Shown piece by piece: positions 11,201-39,800 of a stretch of DNA of 64,000 nt. The DNA comes from Euglena gracilis (taxonomy: Eukaryota; Euglenida; Euglenophyceae; Euglenales): the NCBI GenBank assembly GCA_039621445.1, contig CP154954.1, forward strand, positions 67,924,714 to 67,988,713, in the 5' to 3' direction. The notes under the pieces are model-generated. The model did not search any database. It worked only from the letters and a program-made list of their open reading frames with translations, and was not told the DNA's origin. Position numbers and translations under genes: made by a program. The stretch's first letter is position 1, and each line of letters starts with the position of its first letter.

Positions 11201-13360
11201 GATTTCGCAAAAAGAAGCCACTTTTCTGAAAGATGATGCTGTTGCATGGTGAAATTCAATTTGAGAGCTGAGTAAAGCTGAGAGCAAGTCCTCTTCTCCG
11301 TGTTTGTTTTCCCCTTTGGGGAAACTTAATACTAAGAAGCTTCATAAACAGGAGAGAATATCATTCATAATTGTTTGTGGTTGTTTGGGTCACTTGATCA
11401 CTCGGCGTGATTATTTGTGGTTTTGGAAAATCCCCAAAATTGTGCTGGTTCGTGGTTTGAAGGAATCCCTGGTACGCAACAAAACAAATGAGCATGCACA
11501 TCTTTCAATTGAGATTTTTCCAACATCTCTCGTCTTTCTTTCCCTGTCTTTTTCCCCATGCTTCCAAATTTGCACTGTTTCATTATTTGCAAAACAGACA
11601 TCGTTGCGCACCAAAAAAGATGGGAGTAAGAAAAAAATCCAGCTGTCCAAACCTTCAAAATTCAAATACGAAAAGAAGGTTGGGGACCATGGGGACTGAT
11701 ACTGATACTCACAATGAATTGCCACATGTCTCAAAAATTTGCCACTGTCTCAAAGTATGACTGCAATCTTCTCAAAAGCAATTGCCACTTGTCTCATAAT
11801 CAGAAAAAAGAAGTGTCCATTGGGGTGGACAGTCAAAGAAAGTCATCCGACAGCCCCGTCAGGAGGGCCCACATTTTAGGCAAACCCCTGGCCAACACAT
11901 TGTACCCATGACGAGCATTATTCAGATCAGACATGGATGCAAGAGAAAGAGACACTTATGAAACAGAAACTTGTCTTCCAAACACAACTGTCATGAGGGC
12001 ATTCATTCTTGAGAAAAACGACAATTGCTTTCAGAAAATTGGCAATTGCTTTGAGAAAACTGACAACTGTTTGGAGAAAATTGGCAATTATTTAGAGATA
12101 ATTGACCATTTACAATTGAGAAAATTGGCAGTTATTTTGATTTCGATACATATTCCGCAACCAGCTGAACAAAAGACACCGAAAATAATTACCTGAATGG
12201 CGTCAGTTGTTCACAAAAAAAATAGTTGTGCAACAAAATTTTTCCCATTTTAGGTCATTTTAGGCCATTTTAGGCCATTTTAAGCCATTTTAGGGACCCC
12301 CACCTATAGGGGGTCAAAGAGTCATTTTAGGCCATTTTAGGCCATTTTAGGCCATTTTAGGCCATTTTAGCTATAGGTGCCTGCATGCGACCCTGGACAG
12401 AAAAAAAACTGAATGAAGGGCTCTGTGAACACTCGAAACTCAGTCTGGAAAGGGGGTTGAATGGAGGCATTTTTCAACAACCCAAAAAGGGCTTAAATCC
12501 TCGAACATGAGAGGGACGTGTTGGGGTCCGATTTCACATATCGGAACAAAGGCTCTTTTGTGCAGCAATTTAATGTGCGTAAAAGAGGCGTCAAAGGTAG
12601 GGGGACTTCGAAATATCACTCCTGTTTAATGGCTGGAGGGAAGATGTGTAACAGGATTTAAAATGCCTGTCAGGGGAACGTGGTAACTGGTACTGATAAT
12701 GCATATACCTCTGAGAGGTCAAATAACGCTTCAGTAAAAGGTGTTGATGAGAATGACTGAACCGAAATACTTGCGAAATTGCACAAACGAAAGCTAGTTA
12801 CTTGCGCACTTGCGCAAACGAGCTGAAACTTCAATCACTTGCACAATTGCGCAAATCAGATTCAAAATAAACCCCTTATATAATTATATATGTATATATA
12901 TGTATATATAGATATAATCATAATCGTTTACATAATCCTTCAACTGTCATCCTTCTATCGTTCATTTCACATGGTGTCTGGGATCCAAAAAAAAAGCTTA
13001 ACTTTATTGTTCGCCCGTCCCCACCATAGTCACCCGCAGCAGATCCTGCCAACAGGCAGACAGAGTTCCCATGCGCCTGGGAACTGTGAAAGTCAGGGAA
13101 GAGATTGCTCAGTCTCTCAGACAAGCATTTTGGAGGTGAAGAACTCGGCGCATCAACTCCTTTGCACAACTGCACATCAACTCCTTTGCACAAGAGCTTG
13201 CAGTGTCTCAATATCCCATGCAATGGCGAAGCACCCCTGATGTTTCACAAGAAAGATGTGTCATAAACTTCCCTTCGCTGAAAAACTCTGAAAAAGACCC
13301 TTGCGGCCCGACTTCCAACCCTGGCTCTCAGAGCCCTTCCCTGTTGTCCATTCGTGAGTG
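636..13360 (-). CDS. Partial second copy of the TRAF-zinc-finger gene (copy 1)
   Basis: Same gene as at 13694-31945, in duplicated block copy 1. Exons seen: 13299-13360, 13034-13083, 11500-11574, 10695-10753, 10415-10461, 10200-10213, 9855-9872, 9332-9400, 9122-9175, 8844-8871, 7726-7779, 6049-6150, 4651-4737, 2933-3010, 1808-1885, 1459-1515, 636-706. All splice dinucleotides are kept and I see no frameshift or stop in these exons. Coding differences from copy 2 include a 21-nt in-frame deletion in 10695-10753, Pro for Leu in 10415-10461, Ala for Val in the 18-nt exon and Gly for Ser in 4651-4737. The first exon of copy 2 (31880-31945) would fall in or beyond the N gap; the 3' part lies left of the window. 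It may be a real tandem paralogue or the other allele. Confidence 0.65.
2191..2258. repeat. (GA)n microsatellite, block copy 1
   Basis: 68 bp of pure GA; the same locus in copy 2 (21503-21594) is 92 bp, a length polymorphism between the copies. Confidence 0.98.
3530..3700. repeat. G/C-run palindromic element, shorter form
   Basis: Contains gcggcgcaaagcaccgg, then C/G runs with ggtcccggtacccccc and ends gcacgccctccttatatcg, the same right end as the elements near 8757 and 35600. Copy 2: about 22864-23034. Confidence 0.6.
4800..4932. repeat. AT-rich microsatellite with (CA)n, block copy 1
   Basis: Includes tttatattc repeats, (TA)n and (CA)n. The copy 2 counterpart (24137-24187) is about 80 bp shorter. 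Confidence 0.9.
5254..5884. other. 631-bp A/C-rich segment present only in block copy 1
   Basis: Copy 2 has about 26 bp here (24509-24534). The segment is almost only A and C on the plus strand, with long A runs. It ends with about 40 bp (gatggaattaatgattggga...) that also occur at 7104 in the same block. It lies inside the intron between exons 6049-6150 and 4651-4737. It yields a long Lys/Pro-rich open frame that I do not consider a gene. Confidence 0.85.
7544..7620 (-). CDS. Doubtful exon between linker and zinc fingers
   Basis: After the acceptor cccatcatccag a 77-nt stretch is open in phase 0 (LPPKGSLALEGAGLLPIAQ) and ends at a weak donor ggtg|gtagga in phase 2. It would need one more exon to return to phase 0 before 6150. 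The same stretch is in copy 2 at about 26210-26296. It may simply be intron. Confidence 0.25.
8007..8473. mobile_element. 467-bp TIR element (MITE-like), copy 1 only
   Basis: Starts CATACATCTCTTTAAGG (8007-8023) and ends CCTTAGAGAGATGTATG (8457-8473), a 17-bp terminal inverted repeat with one mismatch. The interior is G/C-run palindromes with GGCGCTTTGCGCC. The corresponding place in block copy 2 (26679-26733) has about 50 bp of unrelated sequence, so the two copies differ by replacement rather than a clean insertion. Confidence 0.75.
8485..8757. repeat. G/C-run palindromic element (TATAAGGGCAGG type)
   Basis: From gaggtataagggcaggtgg to cctcgtacaccctccttct, with imperfect inverted ends (TATAAGGGCAGG against a reversed AGAAGGAGGGTG). 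Core ggcgcaaagcgcc at 8591-8603. Block copy 2 has the same element at 26749-27022. Confidence 0.65.
10830..12382. mobile_element. 1.55-kb composite repeat with (CATTTTAGGC)n ends, copy 1
   Basis: Bounded by AGGCACCTATAG (10830-10841) and its complement CTATAGGTGCCT (12371-12382). Inside each end is an array of the 10-mer CATTTTAGGC (10861-10925 and about 12245-12370). Inner inverted copies of ACCCCCACCTATA face each other at about 10932 and 12296. It contains the possible exon 11500-11574, so it may be part of an intron or have captured a gene segment. Confidence 0.6.
12000..12115. repeat. 24-bp tandem repeat (block copy 1)
   Basis: About five degenerate units of gagaaaattggcaattgctt, open in one plus-strand frame (EKIGNCFEKTDNCLEKIGNY). 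Copy 2: about 30300-30410. Inverted relatives (tgccacttgtctcaaaa) lie 200-300 bp to the left. Confidence 0.75.
12880..12915. repeat. (TA)n/(GTATAT)n tract
   Basis: tatatatgtatatatatg tract; the copy 2 counterpart 31217-31280 is longer. Confidence 0.8.
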
Positions 13361-13398
13361 CTGAAACTCGTGCCCTCACCTCTCGGTCACGATGACAC

Positions 13399-13411
13399 NN
13401 NNNNNNNNNNN
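13399..13411. other. Assembly gap (13 N)
   Basis: Thirteen undetermined bases. The gap sits at the exact end of duplicated block copy 1, so the junction between copy 1 and the following sequence is not supported by continuous sequence. Confidence 0.99.
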
Positions 13412-13693
13412 TACATCCTCTTTTCAACGCAACCCATGCCCATGCTTGGATGACTTCCGTCCTCATGGAGACAATGCACTGGTGAGAGCAGATGAGCTGA
13501 ACAAGCTAGCAAAAGCAAGCATGGGGGCAAAATGAAAACAATTCCACTCATAAAAACTAACCAAAATGATGACATGGGCATCTTATCTAAAGAAGGCTGC
13601 ATATTGACCATCTCTGCCATTTTGAAAGGAACCTTCAATAGAATCACTGGCTTGGAGATGAGAACGGTCATTGTGCAAAACTTTCCTGCTTAC

Positions 13694-31945
<18,252 letters not shown>

Positions 31946-32305
31946 CTGGGCGGTGGACACTTTGGGGGGGGGTAATTTTTAGGTTTCGACACCGAAGGAA
32001 AGCGGCCACTTTGAGGGGAGTAAATTAAATTTACCAAAAAAAATTGGCCAAAAAATTGGAAATTTGGGGGGGGGGCACACTTGGGGGGGGGGGGTCACAG
32101 AAAACACGTGAGAAACACAAAAAATGGGCTGATCGGCAGTTCTTGGGACCATTTTTTCCCCTTGGTGCTGGCAGCCTCGGAGCATGTCCAAAACCTCGTG
32201 GAAAACAACGCTCCATTTTTGTTTTTCAAACCAGCAAATATTTCCAAAAAAGCGTTTTGGGCATCTCCCTGGGGTCACAAAAAACCAGCTGGCAGAGCCC
32301 CAGCA

Positions 32306-32306
<1 letters not shown>

Positions 32307-32342
<36 letters not shown>
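32307..32342. repeat. (CA)n microsatellite
   Basis: Pure CA repeat of about 34 bp. Confidence 0.95.
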
Positions 32343-32344
<2 letters not shown>

Positions 32345-32694
32345 GGTGAATCTCAGCTTTTTGCGACGAGAAATGAAGCAGAAAAAAATGTCTCTTCGTT
32401 TGCGCAATTGCACAAAGAACCTCTAAAAAACTTAAATGCGAAAGAGATCACGTAAATCCTTGTTGAAAATCCCATCAAATTGTCCTTGTCAGTTTTGCAA
32501 GCGGGCTGCCATGAAAAATGAAAGAAAAAAAATCAGAACTGCAAAGTCAGCCATTGCGAAAATGTCCACAGACTGGAAGGATTTTATCCAGTCCAGTCCT
32601 GGTTTCAGCTCGATTTCACAAAAATTCTCAGATTTTAGCCCCCATTTTATACATAATGTATCACCAAAATGCACACAAAAAGAGGAAAACATAC

Positions 32695-32724
32695 TTGTCC
32701 TTCCCTCCTTGAACTGCTGAGACC
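32695..32724 (-). CDS. Possible 30-nt microexon upstream
   Basis: Minus-strand acceptor tttatttgctttgcag, then 30 nt, then donor GGACAA|gtatgt. The length is a multiple of three. Whether it belongs to the TRAF-finger gene or to a separate transcript cannot be told; its reading frame is undecided (SQQFKEGRT in one frame). Confidence 0.35.
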
Positions 32725-33212
32725 CTGCAAAGCAAATAAACGACACAAAAATGGTTCTTGCCTCAACTTAAAGCAATGCACCCAAGATGCACCAAGACCC
32801 TCTGCCCAAGGGAATGAGCCAAAGGCCCAGATTCATCGAAAACAGTTTATATTGAAAGCAGCTAACAGAAATGAAGACTCAGGGGTAGATATCCAGGTTT
32901 TCAAAAAAAAAACTTTTTCGTTCTTGGTTTTTATTTTGGGTTATTTTGCTTTATTCCGGAGTATTCCTTAATTTCTTCCGATTATTCAGTGGCTTTCTGC
33001 CTTTTTTCAACAAAAAAAACCCTAAAAAATCATTTCTGGGAACATATTGATTACAAAAAATCAGAATTTTTTGGCCAAAAAAATGACGAGAATTTGACCA
33101 GAATTGTGATCAGAGAAAGTTTGGTCCAAATGTGGAATCCAAATCCAAGTCGAAAACATTTCGCAGCATAATTCCAAGGGAAACATCGGACAAAAAAAAT
33201 TAGCGGTGTTTG

Positions 33213-33370
<158 letters not shown>

Positions 33371-33540
33371 CACGTGTGCTCCCTTGTGAAATGTTCAAGG
33401 AAATCCAGAACTCATTGGACCTTAAAACCGTGTCTGGGGGCTCTGGCTTTATGAACCGGACCAGCATCTGGGACGCCGGTTCGGGCGTGAAGCCAGGGTC
33501 TGGGGGACCAAAAATAAAATGCCAAAAAAGCGTCCAAAAA

Positions 33541-33642
33541 TAGTTCGTAGATATGTAGATATGTAGATATATATATATATATCTATATATATATATATCT
33601 ATATATATATATATATGTATATATATAGTAGATATGTAGTAG
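33541..33642. repeat. (TA)n with agatatgt repeats
   Basis: Tracts of atatat broken by ctatat and agatatgtag motifs. Confidence 0.9.
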
Positions 33643-33887
33643 ATATGGGTGGGGGGGGGGGGCATTTCCTTTGTGCAAATTTTGGGGAATCTCGAAAATA
33701 AGGCTATTGTACAGAGTGGCTGAAACCTGCCGAAAGCCCTTGAGAGGAGATTTCGATGGTGGGGCAACATTGCAGCTGAACAATGGGATTTGGAATTTGC
33801 CATCAGGGTCAGAACATGAAATCGGCAATTTTCAGGGCGCTGTGCAGTGTGGCTGAGTTCTGTTGGAATCATTTGAAAAGTCTTAGT

Positions 33888-33966
33888 CTATCCATCCATC
33901 CATCCACCCACCCATCCATCCATCCATCCATTTATCTGTCTATCTATCTATCTGTCTGTCTATCTG

Positions 33967-34056
<90 letters not shown>

Positions 34057-34255
34057 CATCCATCCATCCATCTATCCATCTATCCATTTATCCATCCATC
34101 AGTCCATCCATCAATCCATCCATCCATCCATCCATGCATCCATCCATCTAACCATCCATCCATCCATCCATCCATTCTATTCTGTATGTTCTATTCAATT
34201 CTATTCCATTGCATTCCATTCCATTCCCTTCCCTTCCATTCCATTCTATTCTATC
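33888..34255. repeat. (CATC)n/(TCTA)n/(CATTC)n satellite
   Basis: CATC repeats, then about 100 bp of TCTA, CATC again, and a degenerate ATTCC/ATTCT pentamer to 34255. Confidence 0.95.
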
Positions 34256-34609
34256 CTGTATCCTATGTCCCATATCCGAAATCCTATACCCTATTTCCTA
34301 TCCCCTGTGTCCTGGCAGCCCGGCGGCCCAGCCCGGCCTGACGGCACAGAATGGACGCACAGCTGGCCCTATACAGGATGGTAGAGGGTCCCTAAGCTTA
34401 ACTTTAGTTCACCGGTGATTTCCTTCCATTCCGCACCATTTTGGAGGTATTTTGAACCTTTGGATTTTTTTGTCCCCAAAATGCCTAAAAATGGCCAAAA
34501 CAGGCTGTATTAGGGGCATAGCTGGCCCTGGGCCGATGCAAGGTGATGTAGGGCCCCTAAAGCTTTATTTTAGTCTCCTGTGATTTCCTTCGATTGGCTT
34601 CCATTTTTG

Positions 34610-34722
34610 GGGATCGACCATGGACGCCCTCGGTCCACCCCCACGGTCGCCTCGGTCGACCCCCCCCCCCGACCGAGGGCGACCGAGGCGACCATGGGCC
34701 GACCATGGTCGACCCCCCCCCA
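34610..34722. repeat. GGTCGACCATGGTCGACC palindrome cluster
   Basis: Short palindromes built from GGTCGAC, GACCGAGGGCGAC and CCATGG, forming a likely hairpin; a related cluster with GACCCTAGGGTC is at 48180-48315. Confidence 0.75.
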
Positions 34723-34879
34723 GGCCAGAAGCAGGAGCCCCCAATCTTGTGATGTTTTAGCCTGTTTCGGCTTCGCCAATTTTGGGCCATTTTGGGATCA
34801 AAGATCGGAAAATTTCAGAATATCTCCCCTCATGATCATACCCATTCCAGGGGGCGACCATGTTCGACCCCACCAGAGT

Positions 34880-35600
34880 TCGATATGTGGGCAAGTGGGG
34901 GGGGTCGGACCCCACCCCTCCGGTCCAGCAAGGGGGGAGGGGGTTGGGGGACCCCCCCATCTGAACAGTGGCGCGGTCCAAGTGACCAACTTTCGGCCTG
35001 GCGTATTTGTCAAAATTAGTCAAAAAAGCAAAATATTTTGGTGCAAAATGCATGAATGAAAAAATGACCTTTTTGGGGGGTCCCGGTCCCCCCCCCCCCC
35101 GGGGTCGGTCCAGACCCCTTGGCAGGTGGGGGGGGGGGTCGGGGGGACACCCCATGAATAGAAGCCCCTGGGGGCTACTATTCGGAAAACTGGTCGAAAA
35201 CTGTGGGGGGGGGGGCTTCTATTCGGGGGGGAGGGGCACTATTCGGAAAAGTGGTCGAAAACCAGGGGGTCCGAGCGTTATCGAAGAAATTTCTTTGTGG
35301 GCTTACACGTCTCACCTTTCCAAGCCATGTCAAATTTGCTGCAAAATGTTATTTTTGTGGATGCATTGGATCATTGCACATAAACTCACCCAACCCTCAT
35401 TTAACCAATTGCTGAAGGAGCCAAAGCCCTTGCCGTCCGTCCCAATTGACAGACAATCCACGGGTAGGGGCCTACTATTCGGGGGGGGGGGGGGCACTAT
35501 TCGGAATTTTGGTCGAAAACCGAGGGGGGGCTTCTATTCAGGGGGGGCTTCGATTCAGGGGGGGGTAAATCCCGTACACCCTCCTTATATCGAATCCTGC
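34880..35600. repeat. Cluster of G/C-run palindromic elements
   Basis: One element from gatatgtgggcaagtggggg (about 34882) to ggggggacacccc (35152), followed by repeats of tactattcgg/gcttctattc with G runs and ending gtacaccctccttatatcg at about 35597. Same family as 8485-8757. Confidence 0.6.
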
Positions 35601-35928
35601 CCCCCATAACCACGCCCCCCCCCCACTTCCAAGGGGCGACCATGGTCGATCCCCTACCTCATAACCGTTGCCCCACTTCCAAAATGAGACAAAACCCTGG
35701 TGTGCCAAACTGTTATGGGGCAATCGCAGATGATTTCTAAAGCACTGGGGGCCACAAATCCCTTTTGTTTCTCAGCCGTTCGAGGGCCCCAAAATTACAA
35801 AACCCCTGGTGTTGCCGAACGGTTTTGGGGCCAATCGCGGAGAAGTCCTTAGAACGCCCTGTCTAACGATGTTTTGATTTCCTTGCAACTCCACGGCTAA
35901 CCCGAGTTATGGCCACTTCAAGGGAGTT

Positions 35929-36036
35929 TCACTCCAAGTGTTGGGGGGTGGGGTTGAACATCCTGGAGGGGGAGGGGTGCAAGGATCTTCCCAAGGCACC
36001 TCGGCTCGGTTCACAAGCTGTGCTGGGCATCAGATC
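35929..36036 (-). CDS. Possible terminal exon near C2 gene
   Basis: After acceptor cggtttgagatttcag an open phase-0 stretch of 35 codons (DLMPSTACEPSRGALGRS...) ends in TGA. It could be the last exon of the C2 gene or of nothing; no domain is visible. Confidence 0.25.
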   Translation of the reverse strand, partial: DLMPSTACEPSRGALGRSLHPSPSRMFNPTPQHLE

Positions 36037-36711
36037 CTGAAATCTCAAACCGACTGCTTTTAATTCTTGGGAACATTCAGAACATTCATTGTGGGGAGGC
36101 ATCCCGGTCCAGAATAAACCGGAATAAACCAGAATATGAAAACCAAAATACAGAACAAATAGAATGAAAGTTTCAACCAAACTTATGAAAATTATCTATC
36201 GAGAATTTTACCGGTGCCTGGGACGCCGGCGTCCGAGGAATCGCTTTCACACCCGAACCAGCATCTGGGACACAGTTTTTGAAAAGTTTTCGGGGGCTCC
36301 AGCTTCGCGCCCGAACCGGCTTCTGAGGATTCACGACCAACTTCGCCCCAAATACCCATGTTTGGGACATTTTTTGGCTATGTTGGTCCAAATTGCACGC
36401 CAATCGAAGTTTGGTGGATTTCACACATCTGCTTCAATGTCGCCCCTCGATCGAAAGCTCTTCTGTATATGAAAAAAGGTATGGTATGGTGGCCAAGCGA
36501 AGCGGAGGGCAAAGGCGGCCACCCCCCCCCCACCCGACTCAGGACAAATGCGGCCACCCCCCATCCTTAATTTTGAGGCAGCCACCCCAGCTTGGACAAA
36601 AAGGCTACCCCGAAGTTCGGAGATACATCCTCTGTCCTTTTCCCTCATTTTTGGATTGGTAAACAAATGGTGAAGGCGGTGTCTAGAAAGCCACAAAACT
36701 GCCCAACACAC

Positions 36712-36801
36712 TCGCCAAAGACAGGGGACATCAAGACCAGCTTGACACTGCCAGCAGGCTTCCCTCCTAGTTTCAAGCTGACAACAGCACCGTTGAACAA
36801 C
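36712..36801 (-). CDS. C2 gene probable exon 3
   Basis: 90 nt, phase 2-2, acceptor aaagctgcaattcttccag. Encodes LFNGAVVSLKLGG and KPAGSVKLVLMSP, which matches the final strand of a C2 domain (a glycine followed by alternating hydrophobics). Donor GGCGA|gtgtgt. Confidence 0.55.
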
Positions 36802-39800
36802 CTGGAAGAATTGCAGCTTTTTGTGCAAAAAAAAAGTGAACAACCATGTCATCTTTCATGTCAGAGATTGAAAAACACAACAGAAACACCCACAAACACG
36901 TTCATCTGAATTATTCTCATCAATCAACACAACTCATCTGGGAGCGTTGCAGGTCAGCGGTGGGTCTGTTTGTCCACAGTCTCTGCCCTCAACTTCGCCA
37001 CGGTGAAGTCGTCCAGCTCAAAGCTGCCTTCCCCCATTACCTTCTTGCCTGCTGGGGCGTTGTCCACCACGATGACCTCCACCACATTGGAACTGCCGGC
37101 TGTTGGAAAACAGGTTTAGCAAAACAAATGCCGCAAAGTTTCGCAGCAGAATTCCACATGTTTGTGAAAAAAAATTAGGAATCAGACATTCATTTAGTGT
37201 GTTTCACAAAAGTCGTGTGAACCACAAAATTTTTTTGGTGTCCACAGGTGAACCACAAAGAATTTTTTGGTGTCCTCAGGTGAACCACAAAATTGATTTT
37301 GGTGTCTACATGTGAACCACAAAAAAAAATTGGTTCACAAAAAAATTTGTTGCCCACAAAACTTGATCGAGGATTGAAAAAAAAATACATTCTCGTGTGT
37401 TCTGACAGTACGAGTACTGTATTGAGTAGTTGGCATCGCAAGCGCACTCCCTTTTTTCAGTACTTGAAACCTTTGAATACTGCCAAGATTGATGACAAAG
37501 CGCCTCCCCCGCACCCCCTCAAATAACGAAATCCCTTCGCGTTGGCCAAAAAATTGGAGGAATCCTTTTGTCTGCGACATTTTGACATGGGCGGGGGGGG
37601 GGGGCTCTGCCCCAAGCACCCCATTGCAAAATCCGTTGGCCAAAAACTCGGGGCAAGATTGTTTTTTGTGGGGCATTTTGACATGGGAGGTTAGGCAGTA
37701 TTGGGGGGGGGGTACTTTCGGCGGTGGGTCAGGAGGGGGGGGGCAGCCGCCCCTCCCCCCGAGATTTTGGAAAGAATTTTTTTTCAAAAGTTTGTAATTT
37801 ACTCATCACATTCTTTGTGTTTTTTTTTTCAATTTCTCACATCAAGAACTCAAGCTTCATTGAACTTTTGGCTATTTTTGCTGTCGGACGTCGCTACTGT
37901 CTCGCTGCGGCAAATTAAGGGAGGTTAGGCAGTACGGGGCTGTGGACCATCCCCCGGTGAACTTCACCGGTGAACGTTCACCGAGGGGGAGGGAGTATTT
38001 TTGGCAGTGAAGTTCACTGGTGAAGTTCACCCATGAACTTCACCGTTTTGATGGTCGGGTGAAATTTTGATGGGTTAAATTTTGCTCCTTTTCCTCTCAA
38101 AATGGTGAGGACGCTGTTGGACAAACGTGTTCAAAGAAGATTGCTTCACCACTGTTGAGGGGAAAGGTAATAATGCAAATGTCAGGAGGCGGTGGGAAAT
38201 TTTCTTGGTGTCCACATGTGAACCACAAACATTTTTTGGGTGTCCACAGGAGAACCACAAAATCTGTCTGTTAGGAATACTTCTTGTTTAACGTATGTAA
38301 AAGTGGCTGAAAGAAACCTCCCTGCAAAAAAAAAAAATGATAGAAAATCACGGGAAATTGCAAGACTGACATTACTGAAACATAAATGAATGTTTGAAGG
38401 CGAACCAATGACGCAATGTGGAGCAAATGTCTTTGTGCCAAAATTGTTCCACAGATGGGCACACCTAGTCCTTTGGCAAAACACGATCGGGTTTCAAAGC
38501 TTGTGGGAAAAAGAAAACATTCCTTCACATCACGAGGTCTCCGAAATCAAAAGCTACGCGGTTTGGAAGCCCCCCCCCAAAAATCTCATACAAATATACG
38601 TTTGGGGGGGGGCTTCCAAACCGCGAATATGAAGGCAAATATGAAGGAAAATGACTCGAAACCCACCCAAATGCCTTCAAAGACCCTATACCGGGCAAAG
38701 CATGATGTCATCCAGGCTCAACGCCCAGAGATCCTCCTTGTCAGGGGGTGTTCCCCATTCCGGGGATCAATTCACATCATTCGGGGAAATCACCTTGGAA
38801 AAAAACTTTTTTTGCTAAATTTCTGAAACTGTGCTTAGGGGCTCCGGGTTCACGCCCGAACTTGGGTTCTGAACCCCGGTTTGATTTGCCTGCCCGAACT
38901 GGGGTTCAGAACTCCGGTTCGGGCGTGATCCCGGGGTTCAGGACTCAATTCTGGGCAGCATAAGACAGATAATGTAGCAAGTCACATGGAAACAATTAAA
39001 CCTAGAGTCTGAAATGTTTGCCCACAACTGGCAAAAAATATTTGCCCCAACCTGTCAATTTTTTTGCCTGGCACCCTCAAAAAAAATGCCCAAAGGTCTC
39101 AAAAATTTTGCACTGTGTCCCAAAAATATTTGCACTTGTTCCGAAAAAATATGCACTCCATCATTTTACTTTTGCTCAATGTAAAAAAGCGTTGCACTGC
39201 ACAATGGAAAAAAGATCCACTCCGATTGAAGTTTCAAAGGGTAATTGTGCAAAACACCCGAACCAAATGCAAAAATCTTCGGAACGGAGGTAAATACTTT
39301 TGGGATAAGGTGCAAACATTTTTGAGATAAAGTGCAAACAATTGGTGGCATGTGCAAACATTTTGAGATAAAGTGCAAAAAAATTGGCCGGAAATGCAAA
39401 AAATATACGGTGCGAAATGCAAAAAATTCAGGTGTTAATTGTGAAAACAAACAAAAATGCCCGAAACCGACCGAGAACGGCCAAAAACTGAGGAAAATCA
39501 ACCAAGAACAACGACCAAAAAAATTATCCAAAACATGCAAAAACTGACCAAAACTGCCCACAAATTACCAAAACGACCAAACACAACCAAAAAAAAACAC
39601 AAAACGACAAAAAACGATCAAAAGTGACAAAAAATGATCAACAACAACCAAAAACTAACGAAGAGCGACCAAAAACACACCAATAAGGCCGACCAACCAC
39701 AATCGACAAAACAGGACCAAAAAGAACCAAAAAGAACCAAAAAAACTGACAAAAAACAACAAAAAAAACGACCAAAAAGACCAACAAAAACTTTAATATT

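Larger units (their letters stand above)
1..13398. repeat. Large duplicated block, copy 1 (open at left window edge)
   Basis: The sequence from base 1 to 13398 matches 19334-31760 in the same orientation with only scattered substitutions and indels. Position 1 corresponds to 19334, the (GA)n tract at 2191 to 21503, and 11304 to 29595. Main differences: copy 1 carries an extra 631-bp A/C-rich segment (5254-5884) and a 467-bp TIR element (8007-8473). It lacks 21 nt present in copy 2 at about 28980-29000. The match ends exactly where the run of 13 N begins. The block holds exons of one minus-strand gene. Confidence 0.95.

Noticed and set aside
10861-12370. (CATTTTAGGC)n as internal telomere repeat
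   Set aside because: The 10-mer resembles TTTTAGGG in part but differs in length and phase; it is a minisatellite inside a repeat element.
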